From Methylobacterium sp. (GTDB taxonomy: Bacteria; Pseudomonadota; Alphaproteobacteria; Rhizobiales; Beijerinckiaceae), in NCBI RefSeq assembly GCF_019745455.1, contig NZ_JAIETD010000040.1, forward strand, positions 62,001 to 126,000: a stretch of 64,000 nt of DNA, read 5' to 3'. Positions 47,396 through 58,901 of the stretch are shown in pieces. Below the pieces are notes generated by a model. That model had not been told where the DNA came from, searched no databases, and worked only from the letters and a program-made list of their open reading frames with translations. The position numbers were made by a program, and so were the translations under genes. Numbering within the stretch: the stretch's first letter is position 1; the number at the start of each line of letters is the position of its first letter.

Positions 47396-48265
47396 ATGGC
47401 CGAGACCACCACGCAGCGCGAGTACTGGAACGGCGATGCGGGTGAGCGCTGGGCTCGCAACCAGCGCAGCATCGACGCGGTGTTCGCGCCCTTGACCGAG
47501 ATCCTGTTCACGGGTGCGGCCCTGCGGCCGGACGCTCCTGTCCTCGATGTCGGCTGCGGCGCCGGCGATTGCGCGATCAGGGCGTCCCGCGTTCTCGGCG
47601 GCCGCGGCCGAGTGGTCGCCGCAGACGTTTCGGGGCCGCTGCTTGCCGTGGCGCGGGAGCGCGCCGCGCTGGAAGCCCTCGGCGGCGCGCCCATCGGGTT
47701 CATCGAGGCGGATGCTCAGACGCACGCCTTCGACAGCGCCGTATTCGAGCATGTCATCTCGCGCTTCGGTGTGATGTTCTTCGACGATTCGGTGGCGGCC
47801 TTCGCCAATCTCCGTCGCGCCCTGGTACCGGGCGGGCGCCTGACCTTCCTGTGCTGGCGGCCTTTGGCGGAGAACGCCTGGATCACGGTACCGCGGGCTG
47901 TCGTGCTGCCCCTGGTGCCCGAGCCGGAGCCCTCGCCGCCGGACGGGCCGGGCCCGTTCCGCTTCGCCGATCCGGAGGTCATCGGCGGCATCCTCGCGGC
48001 GGCGGGTTTCCTCGATATCACCGTGGAGCCGATCGATCGCGACCTGCGTCTCGGCCTCTCGGGCGGGGCGGCCACCGGCGAAGCGGCGGACTCGGCCGCG
48101 CGCTTCGTCCTCGAACTCGGGCCGGTCTCGCGCCTCCTCCGCGACCAGGACGACGAGGTCCGCGAGCGGGCACGTACCGCGGTGGCGGCGGATTTCGCGA
48201 GACGGGCCGAGGCCGGCGGGGTTCAACTCGGGGCGGCGTGCTGGCTGGTCTCCGCCATGCGGTGA
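47396..48265 (+). CDS. Class I SAM-dependent methyltransferase
   Basis: A 289-residue methyltransferase. Motif I VLDVGCGAGDCAIRASRVLG binds S-adenosylmethionine; motif II-like VVAADVSGPLL and AVFEHVISRFGVMFFDDSVA follow, then GGRLTFLCWRPLAENAW. The opening TTTQREYWNGDAGERWARNQ is the common UbiE/arsenite-methyltransferase-like N terminus. The target is unknown. It follows the Ggt-like gene by 11 bases and is probably cotranscribed with it. Confidence 0.9.
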   Translation: MAETTTQREYWNGDAGERWARNQRSIDAVFAPLTEILFTGAALRPDAPVLDVGCGAGDCAIRASRVLGGRGRVVAADVSGPLLAVARERAALEALGGAPIGFIEADAQTHAFDSAVFEHVISRFGVMFFDDSVAAFANLRRALVPGGRLTFLCWRPLAENAWITVPRAVVLPLVPEPEPSPPDGPGPFRFADPEVIGGILAAAGFLDITVEPIDRDLRLGLSGGAATGEAADSAARFVLELGPVSRLLRDQDDEVRERARTAVAADFARRAEAGGVQLGAACWLVSAMR

Positions 48266-48888
48266 CGATCAGGTTCCGCGCGTCGACGCAGAGACGTCCC
48301 CGCGCGCTTTTCGGCGCCGGGGGCATGGCCCGGAAGACAGGGGGACGCGGGACGCCGCGGAACCCGGTGTCGATGTCAGCGCCGAAGGAGGTGGGCTCCC
48401 CGGCGTCCCGCGGTCGATAGCCCCGTCGCCGGGACGCCCGACCGATTTGTCGTCGCGATCTCTTTTCGCCCGTGTCCGGCCTCGACTTCTACGGCGGTGA
48501 TCCGGATCTGAGCCGGTCCGTATGCGGCAGGGCGCCCGCGCCCTGCGCCTGCGCCTCCTAGTGGGCGCCTGGCATCGGTTTCTCCTTGGGGCCGCGCGGA
48601 CAAGGACCATCTCCTGCCGCGTGACCTTGCGCCGGATGACGGCGCCCGGGGCGGCGGCCGACCGAGCCACCGACGCAGGAACCGCCCCGCCCCCCGAAAC
48701 CCCGCCCTGGTCAGAGACGAGGCTCCCTGTCGAGACATCCCAAGGGATGCCGGGAGCGGATGGCGGGGTTGTAGGTGGGAATGAACCCACGTGTCAAGCT
48801 TTTTTTCCTATCCCTGTGCGTTGCGTCGTGTTCAGGGCGCCGACCCCCGATGGTGCGTCCCACTCGAAGGACGGCCGGCGCCCTTGCC
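48266..48888. other. Intergenic region, no gene recognised
   Basis: About 620 very GC-rich bases between convergent genes. Open frames on both strands exist only because of base composition; none shows motifs or believable protein composition. Confidence 0.45.
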
Positions 48889-49572
48889 TCAGCGGTTTGC
48901 GAGTTGTTCCACGAGGCGCGTGGCGGTCGGTCCGGACGAGGCTGGGTTCTGACCCGTGATGAGGAGGCCGTCGCTCAACACGTAAGGCTCGAAGTCTCCT
49001 GCCTTCGAGAAATGGCCGCCGTTCCGCTTGAGTTCGTCCTCGACCAGGAAGGGCACCACCTCTGTCAGGCCCACGGCCTCCTCCTCGGTGTTCGTGAAGC
49101 CGGTGACCTTCCGGCCCTCGACGAGCGGCTTGCCGTCCGGTGCCTTCGCACGGCGCAGCACGCCGGGTGCGTGACAGACGAGGGCAACGGGCTTGCCCGC
49201 TCCAAGCGTCGCCTCGATCAGGCGGATCGAGATCCGGTCTTCGGCGAGGTCCCAGAGCGGACCATGACCGCCGGGATAGAAGACGGCGTCGTAATCGCCA
49301 GGATCGACGGCATCGAGCCGAGCCGTGTTCGACAGCAGGGACGTCGCCTCCTCATCGGCTTCGAAGCGGCGGGTCTCGTCCGTCTGTGAGCCCGGCTCGT
49401 TGCTCTTGGGGTCGAGCGGTGGCTGACCTCCCTGGGGCGATGCCAGGACGATCTCCGCCCCGGCATCCTTGAACACGTAGTAGGGGGCGGCCAGTTCCTC
49501 CAGCCAGAAGCCGGTCTTACGACCTGTGTTTCCGAGCGTGTCGTGCGAGGTCAGTACCATCAGGATCTTCAT
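48889..49572 (-). CDS. DJ-1/PfpI family protein (type 1 glutamine amidotransferase-like)
   Basis: A 227-residue member of the Hsp31/PfpI group. Nucleophile Cys133 is in ALVCHAPGVLRRAK, with the neighbouring His and the acidic residue in PGGHGPLWD that completes the elbow. GFWLEELAAPYYVFKDAGAE and IVLASPQGGQPPLDPKS are typical. Such proteins are glyoxalase III/deglycase-like or chaperones against carbonyl stress. Divergent from a LysR gene with a 21-base inverted repeat between them. Confidence 0.92.
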   Translation of the reverse strand: MKILMVLTSHDTLGNTGRKTGFWLEELAAPYYVFKDAGAEIVLASPQGGQPPLDPKSNEPGSQTDETRRFEADEEATSLLSNTARLDAVDPGDYDAVFYPGGHGPLWDLAEDRISIRLIEATLGAGKPVALVCHAPGVLRRAKAPDGKPLVEGRKVTGFTNTEEEAVGLTEVVPFLVEDELKRNGGHFSKAGDFEPYVLSDGLLITGQNPASSGPTATRLVEQLANR

Positions 49573-49663
49573 TGTCGCTGTTCCTCATCAGGGGGTCCGA
49601 AAAGGCCGGCGTGCTGCGCGTCTCTTCGGTTGAACCCACCATATGGCCGCTCGACATATACAA

Positions 49664-49684
49664 GAAATTTATCTATCGAATTTC
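49664..49684. promoter_or_regulatory. Inverted repeat between pfpI-like and lysR genes, likely operator
   Basis: GAAATT (49664-49669) and AATTTC (49679-49684) are exact reverse complements spaced by nine bases, within an AT-rich divergent promoter region of 137 bases. The position and spacing suit LysR-type binding and divergent control. Confidence 0.6.
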
Positions 49685-49709
49685 AGATATGCGTTCAGCA
49701 GCATAACCC

Positions 49710-50621
49710 GTGCGGTACGACCTCAACCTGCTGCCGATCTTCACCGCCCTCATGGAAGAGCGCAGCGTCACCCGCGCGGCCGAGCGCTTGGGAATGACGC
49801 AGCCGGCGCTCTCGAACGCCCTGGCGCGGCTGCGGACGACGATGCAGGACCAGTTGTTCATCCGCACGCGCTACGGGATCCAGCCCACGCCGATCGCGCT
49901 CGAACTCGCGCCGGTGGTCGCCGATGCGCTGGCGAGGATCGACGATGCGGTGCTCGGTCAGCAGGGCTTCGACCCCGCCGCGGCCGAGCGGCTGCTGACC
50001 ATCGCGCCGAACGGTTACGCGGAGTTCGTCCTCGCTCCGGCCATCGTCGCCAGGCTCGGCGAGGTCGCTCCCGGCATCCAGCTTCGCCTCACGCCCTACG
50101 GCAACGACCTGGTCGAGACCGGAATCGTATCCGGCACGACCGCATTGGTTCTGGGTCGTGTCATCGACCCGCCGGACAATCTCGTCGTCCAGCATCTGAT
50201 GGATGATGGCTTCGCCTGCGTGGTGCGGGCGCACCACCCAACGATCGGCGATACTCTCTCGCGGAAGCAGTTCGAGCAACTGAAGCACGTGAACGTGCTG
50301 CCGCCCGGCCGGCTGCGCGCCGGTCTGTTCGAGGCCCTGGATCGGCAGGAACTCCGGCGTGACGTCGCGGTGTCCGTCAGCAGTTTCCTGGCGGTGCCAG
50401 AGGTGATCGCCGTCACCGATTATTGCGCGACGCTGCCGCGCCTGATCTGCCGGCGCCTTGCGAACGACCCGCGCCTGAGGGTCGTGCCGGCACCGGTCGA
50501 TCTGGGGACCTTCCCCGTCGAGATGGCATGGCATGTCCGCTATCGCCACGATCCAGCCCATCGTTGGCTGCGGGCTCTCATCGCCGACGTCGCGAAGAAT
50601 TCTTCAATGGCGCATTCCTGA
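49710..50621 (+). CDS. LysR family transcriptional regulator
   Basis: A 303-residue regulator starting GTG 49710 with MRYDLNLLPIFTALMEERSV, then TRAAERLGMTQPALSNALAR and LRTTMQDQLFIRTRYGIQPT, the NodD-like HTH pattern. The effector domain begins near residue 90. It is divergent from the PfpI-like gene and probably regulates it through the repeat at 49664-49684. Confidence 0.92.
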   Translation: MRYDLNLLPIFTALMEERSVTRAAERLGMTQPALSNALARLRTTMQDQLFIRTRYGIQPTPIALELAPVVADALARIDDAVLGQQGFDPAAAERLLTIAPNGYAEFVLAPAIVARLGEVAPGIQLRLTPYGNDLVETGIVSGTTALVLGRVIDPPDNLVVQHLMDDGFACVVRAHHPTIGDTLSRKQFEQLKHVNVLPPGRLRAGLFEALDRQELRRDVAVSVSSFLAVPEVIAVTDYCATLPRLICRRLANDPRLRVVPAPVDLGTFPVEMAWHVRYRHDPAHRWLRALIADVAKNSSMAHS

Positions 50622-50671
50622 TCTCATGGCGTGGGACCGATCTTCGGCTCTCTGGATGGGCTGCCGCGGCT

Positions 50672-50967
50672 CTATTTCCCTCGTCCAGGCATATGCTCTC
50701 GCAGGACCTCGTTCAGCGCGTCCGCCATCCCTCGCCTTCGCGCCGATAGGCCTCCAGCATTTCGACATCGAGGCGCAGGGTCTGGTTCACCTTCCGGTCC
50801 GGCTCGCGGGACCGGCTTGGCCGTCGGCGCGACGTCTCGGCCGCGTCCGTTCCGAACACGGACTCGATCACGGCGAGCGCCGATCCTGGCTTGCCCACCT
50901 CGTCCCGCGCCCATTCGGGAGCCTCGTCGTCCGGCCGGGACGCGACGTCATCCTCGATGCTGCTCAT
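50672..50967 (-). pseudogene. BrnA-type antitoxin remnant, frameshifted
   Basis: From ATG 50967 an 84-residue frame reads MSSIEDDVASRPDDEAPEWA, then the BrnA ribbon-helix-helix segment KVNQTLRLDVEMLEAYRREG and EGWRTR, ending in TGA at 50713-50715. In the next frame the expected rest of the domain, LNEVLREHMPGRGK, continues to a stop at 50672. Adding one A before TGAACGAG would give GWRTRMNEVLREHM, the normal family sequence, so a single-base deletion is the simplest cause. No BrnT toxin gene is next to it (ntrC lies immediately upstream). Confidence 0.75.
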
Positions 50968-51023
50968 CTCGTTTCATAGCATTGTCGAGTGATCGGCTTA
51001 GATCTGCCGAGGCTCGCTCTTTC

Positions 51024-52487
<1,464 letters not shown>

Positions 52488-52496
52488 GACGCGGCT

Positions 52497-53711
52497 CTAC
52501 GGGTTCCAGGAATCCGGGGAGGACTCACGCCCGTCGCGGGCGCTCGACATGGGAAGCAGGAGACGGAAGGTGGTCCGTCGAGGCGCGGGGTCGCACTCGA
52601 CGATGCCGCCATGGTCGCCGATGATCTTGGCGACGAGTGCAAGTCCGAGGCCGTTTCCCTGCGCCTTGGTGGTGACGAAGGGATCGAACAGGTCGGGCAG
52701 CAGGTCGGCGCTGACGCCGGGGCCGTTGTCGCTCACCGACACCTCGATCGGCAGGCTCACCCGCTCGCGCGAGCCCGGCACCTGCAGGCGCAGTCCCGTG
52801 CGGAAGGCGGTGGAGAGGGTGATCTCGCCGTCGACCGCGTCGGCCCCGATCGCCTCCGCGGCGTTCTTCACGAGGTTGAGGATGACCTGGATGAGCTGGT
52901 CGCGGTTGCTGAGGACCGGCGGCAGCGACGGATCGTAGGTCTCGACGAAGCGGATGTGCCGCGCGAAACCGGACTGCGCCGAGCGCTTCACCTGGTCGAG
53001 CACGCCGTGGACGTTGACCGCGCTGCGCTCCACGGGGCGCTCGTCGCCGAACAGCTCCATCCGCTCGACGATGCGCACGATCCGGTCGGATTCGTCGCAG
53101 ATGAGGCGGGTAAGCAGCCGGTCCTCCTCGCCCGCCGATTGTTCGAGGAGCTGGGCGGCGCCGCGGATGCCGGCGAGCGGGTTCTTGATCTCGTGGGCCA
53201 GCATCGCGCCGAGGGCGATCATCGAGCGGGCCGCGCCCCGGTGGGTGAGCTGCCGGTTCATCTTGTCCGCGATGGTGCGCTCCTGGAGCATCAGCACCAC
53301 GGCCTCGCCGTCGTCGCCCAGCGGCGTCGCGAAAACGTCGACGCTGCGCTCCTGGCCCGAACGCGGCTGCACCAGCTCGACGCCATATTCGCTGACGCTG
53401 GCGCGGCGGCGGCGGACATCGGCCACGAGCGCGATGACCGGCGAGGCAAAGGGAATGATGTCGCCGAGGCGCTGGCGCTGCATCAGCCGGGCGGAATGGT
53501 CGAAGAACAGCTCGGCCGCATGGTTGACGTGCAGGATGCGGTCGTCAGCGCCGATGGTGATCACCGGAAGCGGCAGGGCGTTGATCACCGCCTCGCTGGA
53601 CGGGCCGGCGGCAGTGGTAAGACCCGCCGGCAGGGCGTAGGCCGAAGCGCGCGGGGGGCTTTCGCCAGCCTGTCCTGTGCCAGGGCGCTTGGGCATGCCG
53701 TCGTCGGTCAT
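52497..53711 (-). CDS. ntrB: Nitrogen sensor histidine kinase NtrB
   Basis: A 404-residue soluble kinase. PAS domain at about 40-130, H-box His173 in [20 protein letters not shown], and ATPase boxes [25 protein letters not shown] and [15 protein letters not shown]. Its activity is set by PII protein in the known pathway. The start overlaps the dusB stop by 4 bases. Confidence 0.96.
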   Translation of the reverse strand: MTDDGMPKRPGTGQAGESPPRASAYALPAGLTTAAGPSSEAVINALPLPVITIGADDRILHVNHAAELFFDHSARLMQRQRLGDIIPFASPVIALVADVRRRRASVSEYGVELVQPRSGQERSVDVFATPLGDDGEAVVLMLQERTIADKMNRQLTHRGAARSMIALGAMLAHEIKNPLAGIRGAAQLLEQSAGEEDRLLTRLICDESDRIVRIVERMELFGDERPVERSAVNVHGVLDQVKRSAQSGFARHIRFVETYDPSLPPVLSNRDQLIQVILNLVKNAAEAIGADAVDGEITLSTAFRTGLRLQVPGSRERVSLPIEVSVSDNGPGVSADLLPDLFDPFVTTKAQGNGLGLALVAKIIGDHGGIVECDPAPRRTTFRLLLPMSSARDGRESSPDSWNP

Positions 53712-54757
53712 GCGGCCTCCCCGAGGGACAGGTGCCGACCGGCGAACGCCTTGCGGAGGAGGACCCGCACCTGCGCCGGATCGGTCGAGGTAAGCATCGC
53801 GGTCCGTGCCGGCGTGTCGAGGCCGCCGGCGGCGTCGGCATAGGCGGCCAGATGCTTGCGGGCGTGGCGGATACCCATGCGATAGCCGTAGAGCGCCAGC
53901 AGGCCGTCGTAATGGTCGAGGGCGATCCTCGCGCGCGCCGCCTCGTCCAGGGTCTGGACGGGGTGCCCTGCGAGCTCCGCCGCCACGGCGCCGACGAGCC
54001 AGGGGCGGCCCAGGGCTGCCCGGCCGATCATCACCCCGGCGGCGCCCGATTGTTCGAGGCAGGTCCGGGCGGTGCCCGCATCGACCACGTCGCCATTGGC
54101 AATGACGGGAATGCGCACCGACTCGACCACGGACCGGATCGCGCGCCAGTCGGCGACGCCCTTGTAGAATTGCTGCCGCGTGCGGCCGTGGACGGTCACC
54201 GCGTCGAGACCGAGGGATTCCGCCCGCCGGGCCAGTTCTGGCGCGTTGAGGTTGTCATGGTCCCAGCCGAGCCGCATCTTTACCGTGACGGGTACCGACA
54301 CCGCCTCGCGCACCGCAGCGAGGATGCGGGTGGCGCCCTCGATGTCGCGCATCAGCGCCGAGCCGGCCTCGCCGCCGGTCACGGTCTTGGCGGGGCAGCC
54401 CATATTGATGTCGACGACATGGGCGCCGGCATCTTCGGCGAGGCGCGCGGCCTGTGCCATGGGTGCCGGCGAGCAGCCGGCGAGCTGGACCACATGCGGA
54501 TCGATGCCGCCGCCTTCGGCGCGTAGGCGCGATTCTTCGTCGCCTTTCGCGAACTCGGCGGCCGCCACCATCTCGGAGACGACCGCGCTCGCTCCGAGCT
54601 TGCGCACAGCCCGGCGGAAGTGCAGATCCGTGATGCCCGAGAGGGGGGCCAGCAGGACCGGCGGCGCGGTTCCACGCCGGCCGGATCCGACGGTCCCGGA
54701 ACCGTCGCCACCATCCTGCCGGGAGCGTAAAACGCTCAAATAATCATCAGCCCACAT
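53708..54757 (-). CDS. dusB: tRNA-dihydrouridine synthase (NifR3)
   Basis: A 349-residue FMN enzyme that reduces uridines in tRNA. TIM-barrel start [20 protein letters not shown], catalytic Cys in [20 protein letters not shown] and phosphate motif [16 protein letters not shown]. Start ATG 54757 ([17 protein letters not shown]) is preferred. The gene precedes ntrB with a 4-base overlap, as nifR3 does in Rhizobiales. Divergent from ispDF. Confidence 0.95.
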   Translation of the reverse strand: MWADDYLSVLRSRQDGGDGSGTVGSGRRGTAPPVLLAPLSGITDLHFRRAVRKLGASAVVSEMVAAAEFAKGDEESRLRAEGGGIDPHVVQLAGCSPAPMAQAARLAEDAGAHVVDINMGCPAKTVTGGEAGSALMRDIEGATRILAAVREAVSVPVTVKMRLGWDHDNLNAPELARRAESLGLDAVTVHGRTRQQFYKGVADWRAIRSVVESVRIPVIANGDVVDAGTARTCLEQSGAAGVMIGRAALGRPWLVGAVAAELAGHPVQTLDEAARARIALDHYDGLLALYGYRMGIRHARKHLAAYADAAGGLDTPARTAMLTSTDPAQVRVLLRKAFAGRHLSLGEAA

Positions 54758-54869
54758 TCTGCACAACAAATAGACAAATCGCGCTCCGACGCAAGCGGTG
54801 CCGCCGATTTGATTTCGATCCCTCCCCCGCTTACACGACAGGCCCCGCGGGGGCACGGGAGTGAGTGTG

Positions 54870-56123
54870 ATGACGCAGACCGCGCGGGACGCGGCGGCAG
54901 TGGTGGTCGCGGCCGGTCGCGGCATCCGTATCGGGGGGGGCACCCCGAAGCAGTATCGCAGGGTGGGCGGCCGCGCTGTCTTGACGCGCACCCTCGCCGC
55001 CCTTGCCGCGCATGATGGCATCGACCGGATCCAGCCGGTCATCGCCGCCGACGCTGCCGCGTTCTACCACGAATGCCTCGCCGACCTGGCTCCCGAGACG
55101 CGCGCCAGGATCGCCGCGCCAGTGACCGGCGGCGCGACACGGCAGCTCTCGGTCCGTGCGGGCCTCGACGCTCTGGCGCGCAGCGGAGCACCGCGCCTCG
55201 TCCTGGTCCACGATGCCGCTCGCCCTTTCGTCGACGCCCCCCTGCTCGACCGTGCGCTCGCCGCCGGGCGCGACCACGGGGCCGCCGTCCCGGGTCTGCC
55301 CGTCACCGATACGATCAAGCGGATCGAGTCGATCGGCCCCGGCATCGGACGCGTGACGGAGACACCGCCGCGCGAGACGCTGCGCGCGGTCCAGACGCCG
55401 CAGGCCTTCGCCTTCACTCTCCTGCACGAGGCCCATCGCCGGGCGGCGGAGGCCGGCCTCGACGGGTTCACCGACGACGGCGCGCTCGCCGAATGGGCCG
55501 GGCTGCAGGTCGTGGTCTTCGAGGGCGATCTGCGCAACGTGAAGATCACCCAGGCCGCCGACCTCGTCGAGGCCGACCGCGCCTTCTCCGACCCCGAAAG
55601 TTCCGCCATGACCGCTTATGTCACCCGCCTCGGCACCGGCTTCGACGTCCACGCCTTCACGGAGGGCGACCACGTCTGGCTCGGCGGCGTGAAGATCCCG
55701 GCCGATCGCGGCGTGCTCGCCCATTCGGATGGCGACGTCGCCCTCCACGCCCTCACCGACGCGCTTCTCGGCGCCATCGCGGACGGCGATATCGGCACGC
55801 ATTTTCCGCCGAGCGACGAGCAATGGCGGGGGGCTGCCTCGGATCAGTTCCTGGCGCATGCGGCGTCGCTGGTGCGGGCGCGCGGCGGCAAGATCGACCA
55901 TCTCGATATCACCGTCCTCGCCGAGGCCCCGCGCATCGGCGCCTATCGGGAAGCGATTCGGGCGCGAATCGCCGAGATCTGCGGCGTCCCGCTGAGCTCC
56001 GTCTCGATCAAGGCGACGACCACCGAGAAACTCGGCTTCGTCGGCCGCGCCGAAGGACTCGCCGCCCAGGCCGCCGCCACCATCCGCCTTCCGGACTCCG
56101 ACCTTGCCGAGGCCGGGGCGTGA
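54870..56123 (+). CDS. ispDF: Bifunctional IspD/IspF isoprenoid enzyme
   Basis: A 417-residue fusion of two MEP-pathway enzymes. IspD (about 1-225) has [19 protein letters not shown] and [16 protein letters not shown]; IspF (about 245-417) has [40 protein letters not shown] and [13 protein letters not shown], with the zinc Asp/His intact. Fusion is normal in alphaproteobacteria. ATG 54870 has GGGAG eight bases upstream; GTG 54861 is also possible. The stop overlaps the pncC start (GTGA). Confidence 0.96.
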   Translation: MTQTARDAAAVVVAAGRGIRIGGGTPKQYRRVGGRAVLTRTLAALAAHDGIDRIQPVIAADAAAFYHECLADLAPETRARIAAPVTGGATRQLSVRAGLDALARSGAPRLVLVHDAARPFVDAPLLDRALAAGRDHGAAVPGLPVTDTIKRIESIGPGIGRVTETPPRETLRAVQTPQAFAFTLLHEAHRRAAEAGLDGFTDDGALAEWAGLQVVVFEGDLRNVKITQAADLVEADRAFSDPESSAMTAYVTRLGTGFDVHAFTEGDHVWLGGVKIPADRGVLAHSDGDVALHALTDALLGAIADGDIGTHFPPSDEQWRGAASDQFLAHAASLVRARGGKIDHLDITVLAEAPRIGAYREAIRARIAEICGVPLSSVSIKATTTEKLGFVGRAEGLAAQAAATIRLPDSDLAEAGA

Positions 56124-56620
56124 TCGACGACCCCGACCTGCGCGCCAGCGCCGAAGCCCTCCTCGCCGCCTACGCCGCATCCGGCAAGCGTCTCGCCACC
56201 GCCGAATCCTGCACCGGCGGCCTCGTGGCTGCCCTGCTGACGGCAATTCCCGGCTCCTCGGCCGTGGTCGAGCGCGGCTTCGTCACCTACTCGAACGAGG
56301 CCAAGACGGAGATGCTCGGTGTACCGCCCGGTCTCCTCGCCGCCCATGGTGCCGTGAGCGAGGCTGTGGCGCGCGCGATGGCGGAAGGCGCGCTCTCCCA
56401 TTCGAAGGCCGATGTCGCGGTGGCCATCACTGGCATCGCCGGCCCAGGGGGCGGTGGCGGCGAGAAGCCGGTCGGGCTCGTGCATCTCGGGCTGTCTTCG
56501 CGCGGCGCTGCCCTGCGGCACCTGGAGCGCCGCTACGGCGATCTCGGGCGCGACATGATCCGACGGCTTGCGGTAGTGGAGGCCCTTGGTCTGCTGAGCG
56601 CCGGCCTCGAAGCGTCTTGA
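56120..56620 (+). CDS. pncC: Nicotinamide-nucleotide amidohydrolase (PncC/CinA C-terminal)
   Basis: A 166-residue enzyme that deamidates NMN to NaMN for NAD recycling. [20 protein letters not shown] contains the catalytic Ser, with [19 protein letters not shown] and the nucleotide-binding loop [14 protein letters not shown] complete. It is the CinA C-terminal domain alone, with no N-terminal MoeA-like domain. GTG 56120 overlaps the ispDF stop, so the pair is coupled. Confidence 0.94.
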   Translation: MIDDPDLRASAEALLAAYAASGKRLATAESCTGGLVAALLTAIPGSSAVVERGFVTYSNEAKTEMLGVPPGLLAAHGAVSEAVARAMAEGALSHSKADVAVAITGIAGPGGGGGEKPVGLVHLGLSSRGAALRHLERRYGDLGRDMIRRLAVVEALGLLSAGLEAS

Positions 56621-56702
56621 TCATCCCGGAAGCTGGGCCGGCGAGTCCCCCCGACCCGCAACGGGAAGGAGTGAGCCCGTCCGGACCTGGCATCGACGGT
56701 GC

Positions 56703-57158
56703 TCACGCCGCGCCGTAGACCCGGTTCGCCCTCGCCTCGAAGGCGTCGGTGAACTTGCGGAAGGCGCGGTCGAACATCGTGCCCATGAGGAGGCCCAGCG
56801 TCCGGCTCTTGAATTCGTAGGTGATGAAGAAGTTCACCGCGCAGGCGCCGCCCTCGGCCTCCTCGAAGGACCAGCGATTCTCCAGGTGCCGGAACGGCCC
56901 GTCGATGTATTCGGCCACGATGCGGCGGCCCGTCGGATCGAGGGTGACGCGGGTGGTGAAGCGCTCGTGGATGGCCTTGTAGCCGACCGCCATCTCGGCG
57001 ACGCAGATCTCTGTCGCGTCCGGCCCCGGCTGGCGGCGCAGGACGCGCAGCGACTCGCAGAGCGGCAGGAATTCGGGGTAGCGCTCGATGTCGGCCACGA
57101 GGTCGTACATCTGCTGCGCCGAGTGGCGCACGGTGCGGGTGATCCGGAAGGAGGGCAT
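56703..57158 (-). CDS. RatA/Coq10 family START-domain protein
   Basis: A 151-residue START-like (Bet v 1) protein: MPSFRITRTVRHSAQQMYDL, VADIERYPEFLPLCESLRVL and IDGPFRHLENRWSFEEAEGG are the Coq10/RatA signature. Likely binds ubiquinone in respiration (Coq10 role), although some relatives were described as the RatA toxin. It ends convergently with pncC and lies 6 bases downstream of lipA on the same strand, a regular Rhizobiales pairing. Confidence 0.92.
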   Translation of the reverse strand: MPSFRITRTVRHSAQQMYDLVADIERYPEFLPLCESLRVLRRQPGPDATEICVAEMAVGYKAIHERFTTRVTLDPTGRRIVAEYIDGPFRHLENRWSFEEAEGGACAVNFFITYEFKSRTLGLLMGTMFDRAFRKFTDAFEARANRVYGAA

Positions 57159-57164
57159 CGGGAC

Positions 57165-58127
57165 TCAGGCGGTGTGAAGCTGAGCGAGGCGCGCCGCCTT
57201 CAGCCTTGAGAAATCCTCGCCGGCATGGTGCGAGGAGCGGGTCAGGGGGGTCGCCGAGACGAGGAGGAACCCCTTGGCATAGGCGGTGGTCTCGAAGCCC
57301 TTGAACTCGTCGGGCGGTACGAAGCGGATCACCTCGTGGTGCTTCTTCGTCGGCTGCAGGTACTGGCCGATGGTGAGGAAGTCGACATCGGCCGAGCGCA
57401 GGTCGTCCATGAGCTGCAGCACCTCGTGGCGCTCCTCGCCGAGACCCACCATGATGCCGGACTTGGTGAAGATGGCGGCGTCGAGCTCCTTCACCCGCTG
57501 CAGCAGCCGCACCGAGTGGAAATAGCGCGCGCCGGGGCGCACCGTGAGATACCGGCCCGGCACGGTCTCGAGGTTGTGGTTGAACACGTCGGGGCGGGCG
57601 GCGACCACGACTTCGAGGGCGCCGTCCTTGCGCAGGAAGTCGGGCGTCAGGATCTCGATGGTGGTCGAGGGGCTGAGCCGGCGTATCGCCCGGATGGTGC
57701 GGGCGAAATGCTCGGCGCCGCCATCCGCGAGGTCGTCGCGGTCCACCGAGGTGATGACGACGTGGTGGAGCCCGAGCTTGGCCACGGCCTCGGCCACCTT
57801 CTCGGGCTCGGCCTCATCGAGGCCCTCGGGGAGGCCGGTCCGGACGTTGCAGAAGGCGCAGGCCCGCGTGCAGGTGTCGCCCATGATCATGAAGGTGGCG
57901 TGCCGCTTCTCCCAGCACTCGCCGATATTGGGGCAGCCCGCCTCCTCGCAGACGGTGACGAGGCCGTTCTCGCGCACGATCCTGGCGGTCTCGGCCCAGG
58001 CCGCCGAGCCGGGCGCCTTGACCCTGATCCAGTCGGGCTTGCGCTGCACCGGCGTGTCGGGGCGGCGCGCCTTCTCGGGATGGCGCGGCCGGCGATCGTT
58101 GCTGAGAAGGTCGAGGACGAGCGCCAT
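57165..58127 (-). CDS. lipA: Lipoyl synthase
   Basis: A 320-residue radical SAM enzyme that inserts sulfur into octanoyl-protein. Auxiliary cluster cysteines are in [20 protein letters not shown] and the radical SAM motif is [10 protein letters not shown]; the C-terminal [10 protein letters not shown] contains the Ser ligand of the auxiliary cluster. Start ATG 58127 ([16 protein letters not shown]) rather than 58169. In operon with the coq10-like gene. Confidence 0.97.
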   Translation of the reverse strand: MALVLDLLSNDRRPRHPEKARRPDTPVQRKPDWIRVKAPGSAAWAETARIVRENGLVTVCEEAGCPNIGECWEKRHATFMIMGDTCTRACAFCNVRTGLPEGLDEAEPEKVAEAVAKLGLHHVVITSVDRDDLADGGAEHFARTIRAIRRLSPSTTIEILTPDFLRKDGALEVVVAARPDVFNHNLETVPGRYLTVRPGARYFHSVRLLQRVKELDAAIFTKSGIMVGLGEERHEVLQLMDDLRSADVDFLTIGQYLQPTKKHHEVIRFVPPDEFKGFETTAYAKGFLLVSATPLTRSSHHAGEDFSRLKAARLAQLHTA

Positions 58128-58222
58128 GCCACCCACTTGCGGGCGCGGGGATCGTGCGCCCATCCGCATCAGTTAAGGCTTCGGGCGCGTCCCCGCAAAC
58201 CCGGCGTGACCCGGCGCCGCGC

Positions 58223-58504
58223 TCAATATCGCCCGCGTATGGCCCGGTAGATCGTGATGATCAGGATCGCCCCCAAGGTGGCCGAGAGGAGATTGCGCCA
58301 GAAGCCATAGATCGGGATGTTGAGCTTCTGGGCGAGATAGTTGCCGATGAGGCCGCCGAGGATGCCCATGACGATGTTGGCGAAGAGGCCCATCTCGGCG
58401 GAGGTGAATTTCTCGGCGAGCCAGCCGGCCAGCGCCCCCACGAGGATCGCCATGAAGAAGCCCATGCCGGGTTGTCCGAGCGCGCCGTAAACCTGTCCGT
58501 CCAT
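58223..58504 (-). CDS. GlsB/YeaQ/YmgE family membrane protein
   Basis: A 93-residue inner-membrane protein with three hydrophobic helices and the transglycosylase-associated signature IVMGILGGLIGNYLAQKL after GALAGWLAEKFTSAEMGLFA. Family members are stress-induced. Start ATG 58504 (MDGQVYGALGQPGMG). No EcfG promoter was found upstream. A short hairpin (GCCGGAA/TTCCGGC, 58600-58619) lies about 100 bases upstream of the start. Confidence 0.9.
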   Translation of the reverse strand: MDGQVYGALGQPGMGFFMAILVGALAGWLAEKFTSAEMGLFANIVMGILGGLIGNYLAQKLNIPIYGFWRNLLSATLGAILIITIYRAIRGRY

Positions 58505-58901
58505 GTCCCGAGCCTCCCGCCCGGCTCGCTCCGGGCAGAAGCGACTTATCGTCGGCTCGCGGCGGGTCGCAAGGGGGCTCTCCCCGACCGAAATCCGATC
58601 GCCGGAATCTTTCTTCCGGCAGCGCGCGCAAACACGAAACGGTGTGTCGGTGTCGTCGTCTCGAGAGGCGAGCGCATTATAATGCCTTGGTTGACTACCG
58701 ACGGGCCGCAGCAAGGCAATGATGACTATTTCTAGTATTATTCTATCAACGATATTGGAATTTTATCGAGACGTGGCCTGGTCGCAACGCTGCGTACTTT
58801 TTAGCACATAACAATTGTGAAGATGTTGATAACCCTTTGTTTACCCTCTTGTTACGCTGCAACGCAGTGGCATGGTGGGCTGGCGATTGGGAGTGTCCAC
58901 G
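58505..58901. other. Divergent intergenic region, AT-rich right half
   Basis: About 400 bases between the GlsB-like and SDR genes. From about 58670 to 58860 the sequence turns AT-rich, with TTGACT (58690) and TTGTTTACC-type elements that suggest promoters for the rightward gene. No coding sequence seen. Confidence 0.45.

Noticed and set aside
48269-48790. Reverse-strand frames of 120-173 codons in the GC-rich gap
   Set aside because: Arg/Pro/Ala/Gly-rich low-complexity translations with overlapping alternatives in several frames, as expected from base composition alone.
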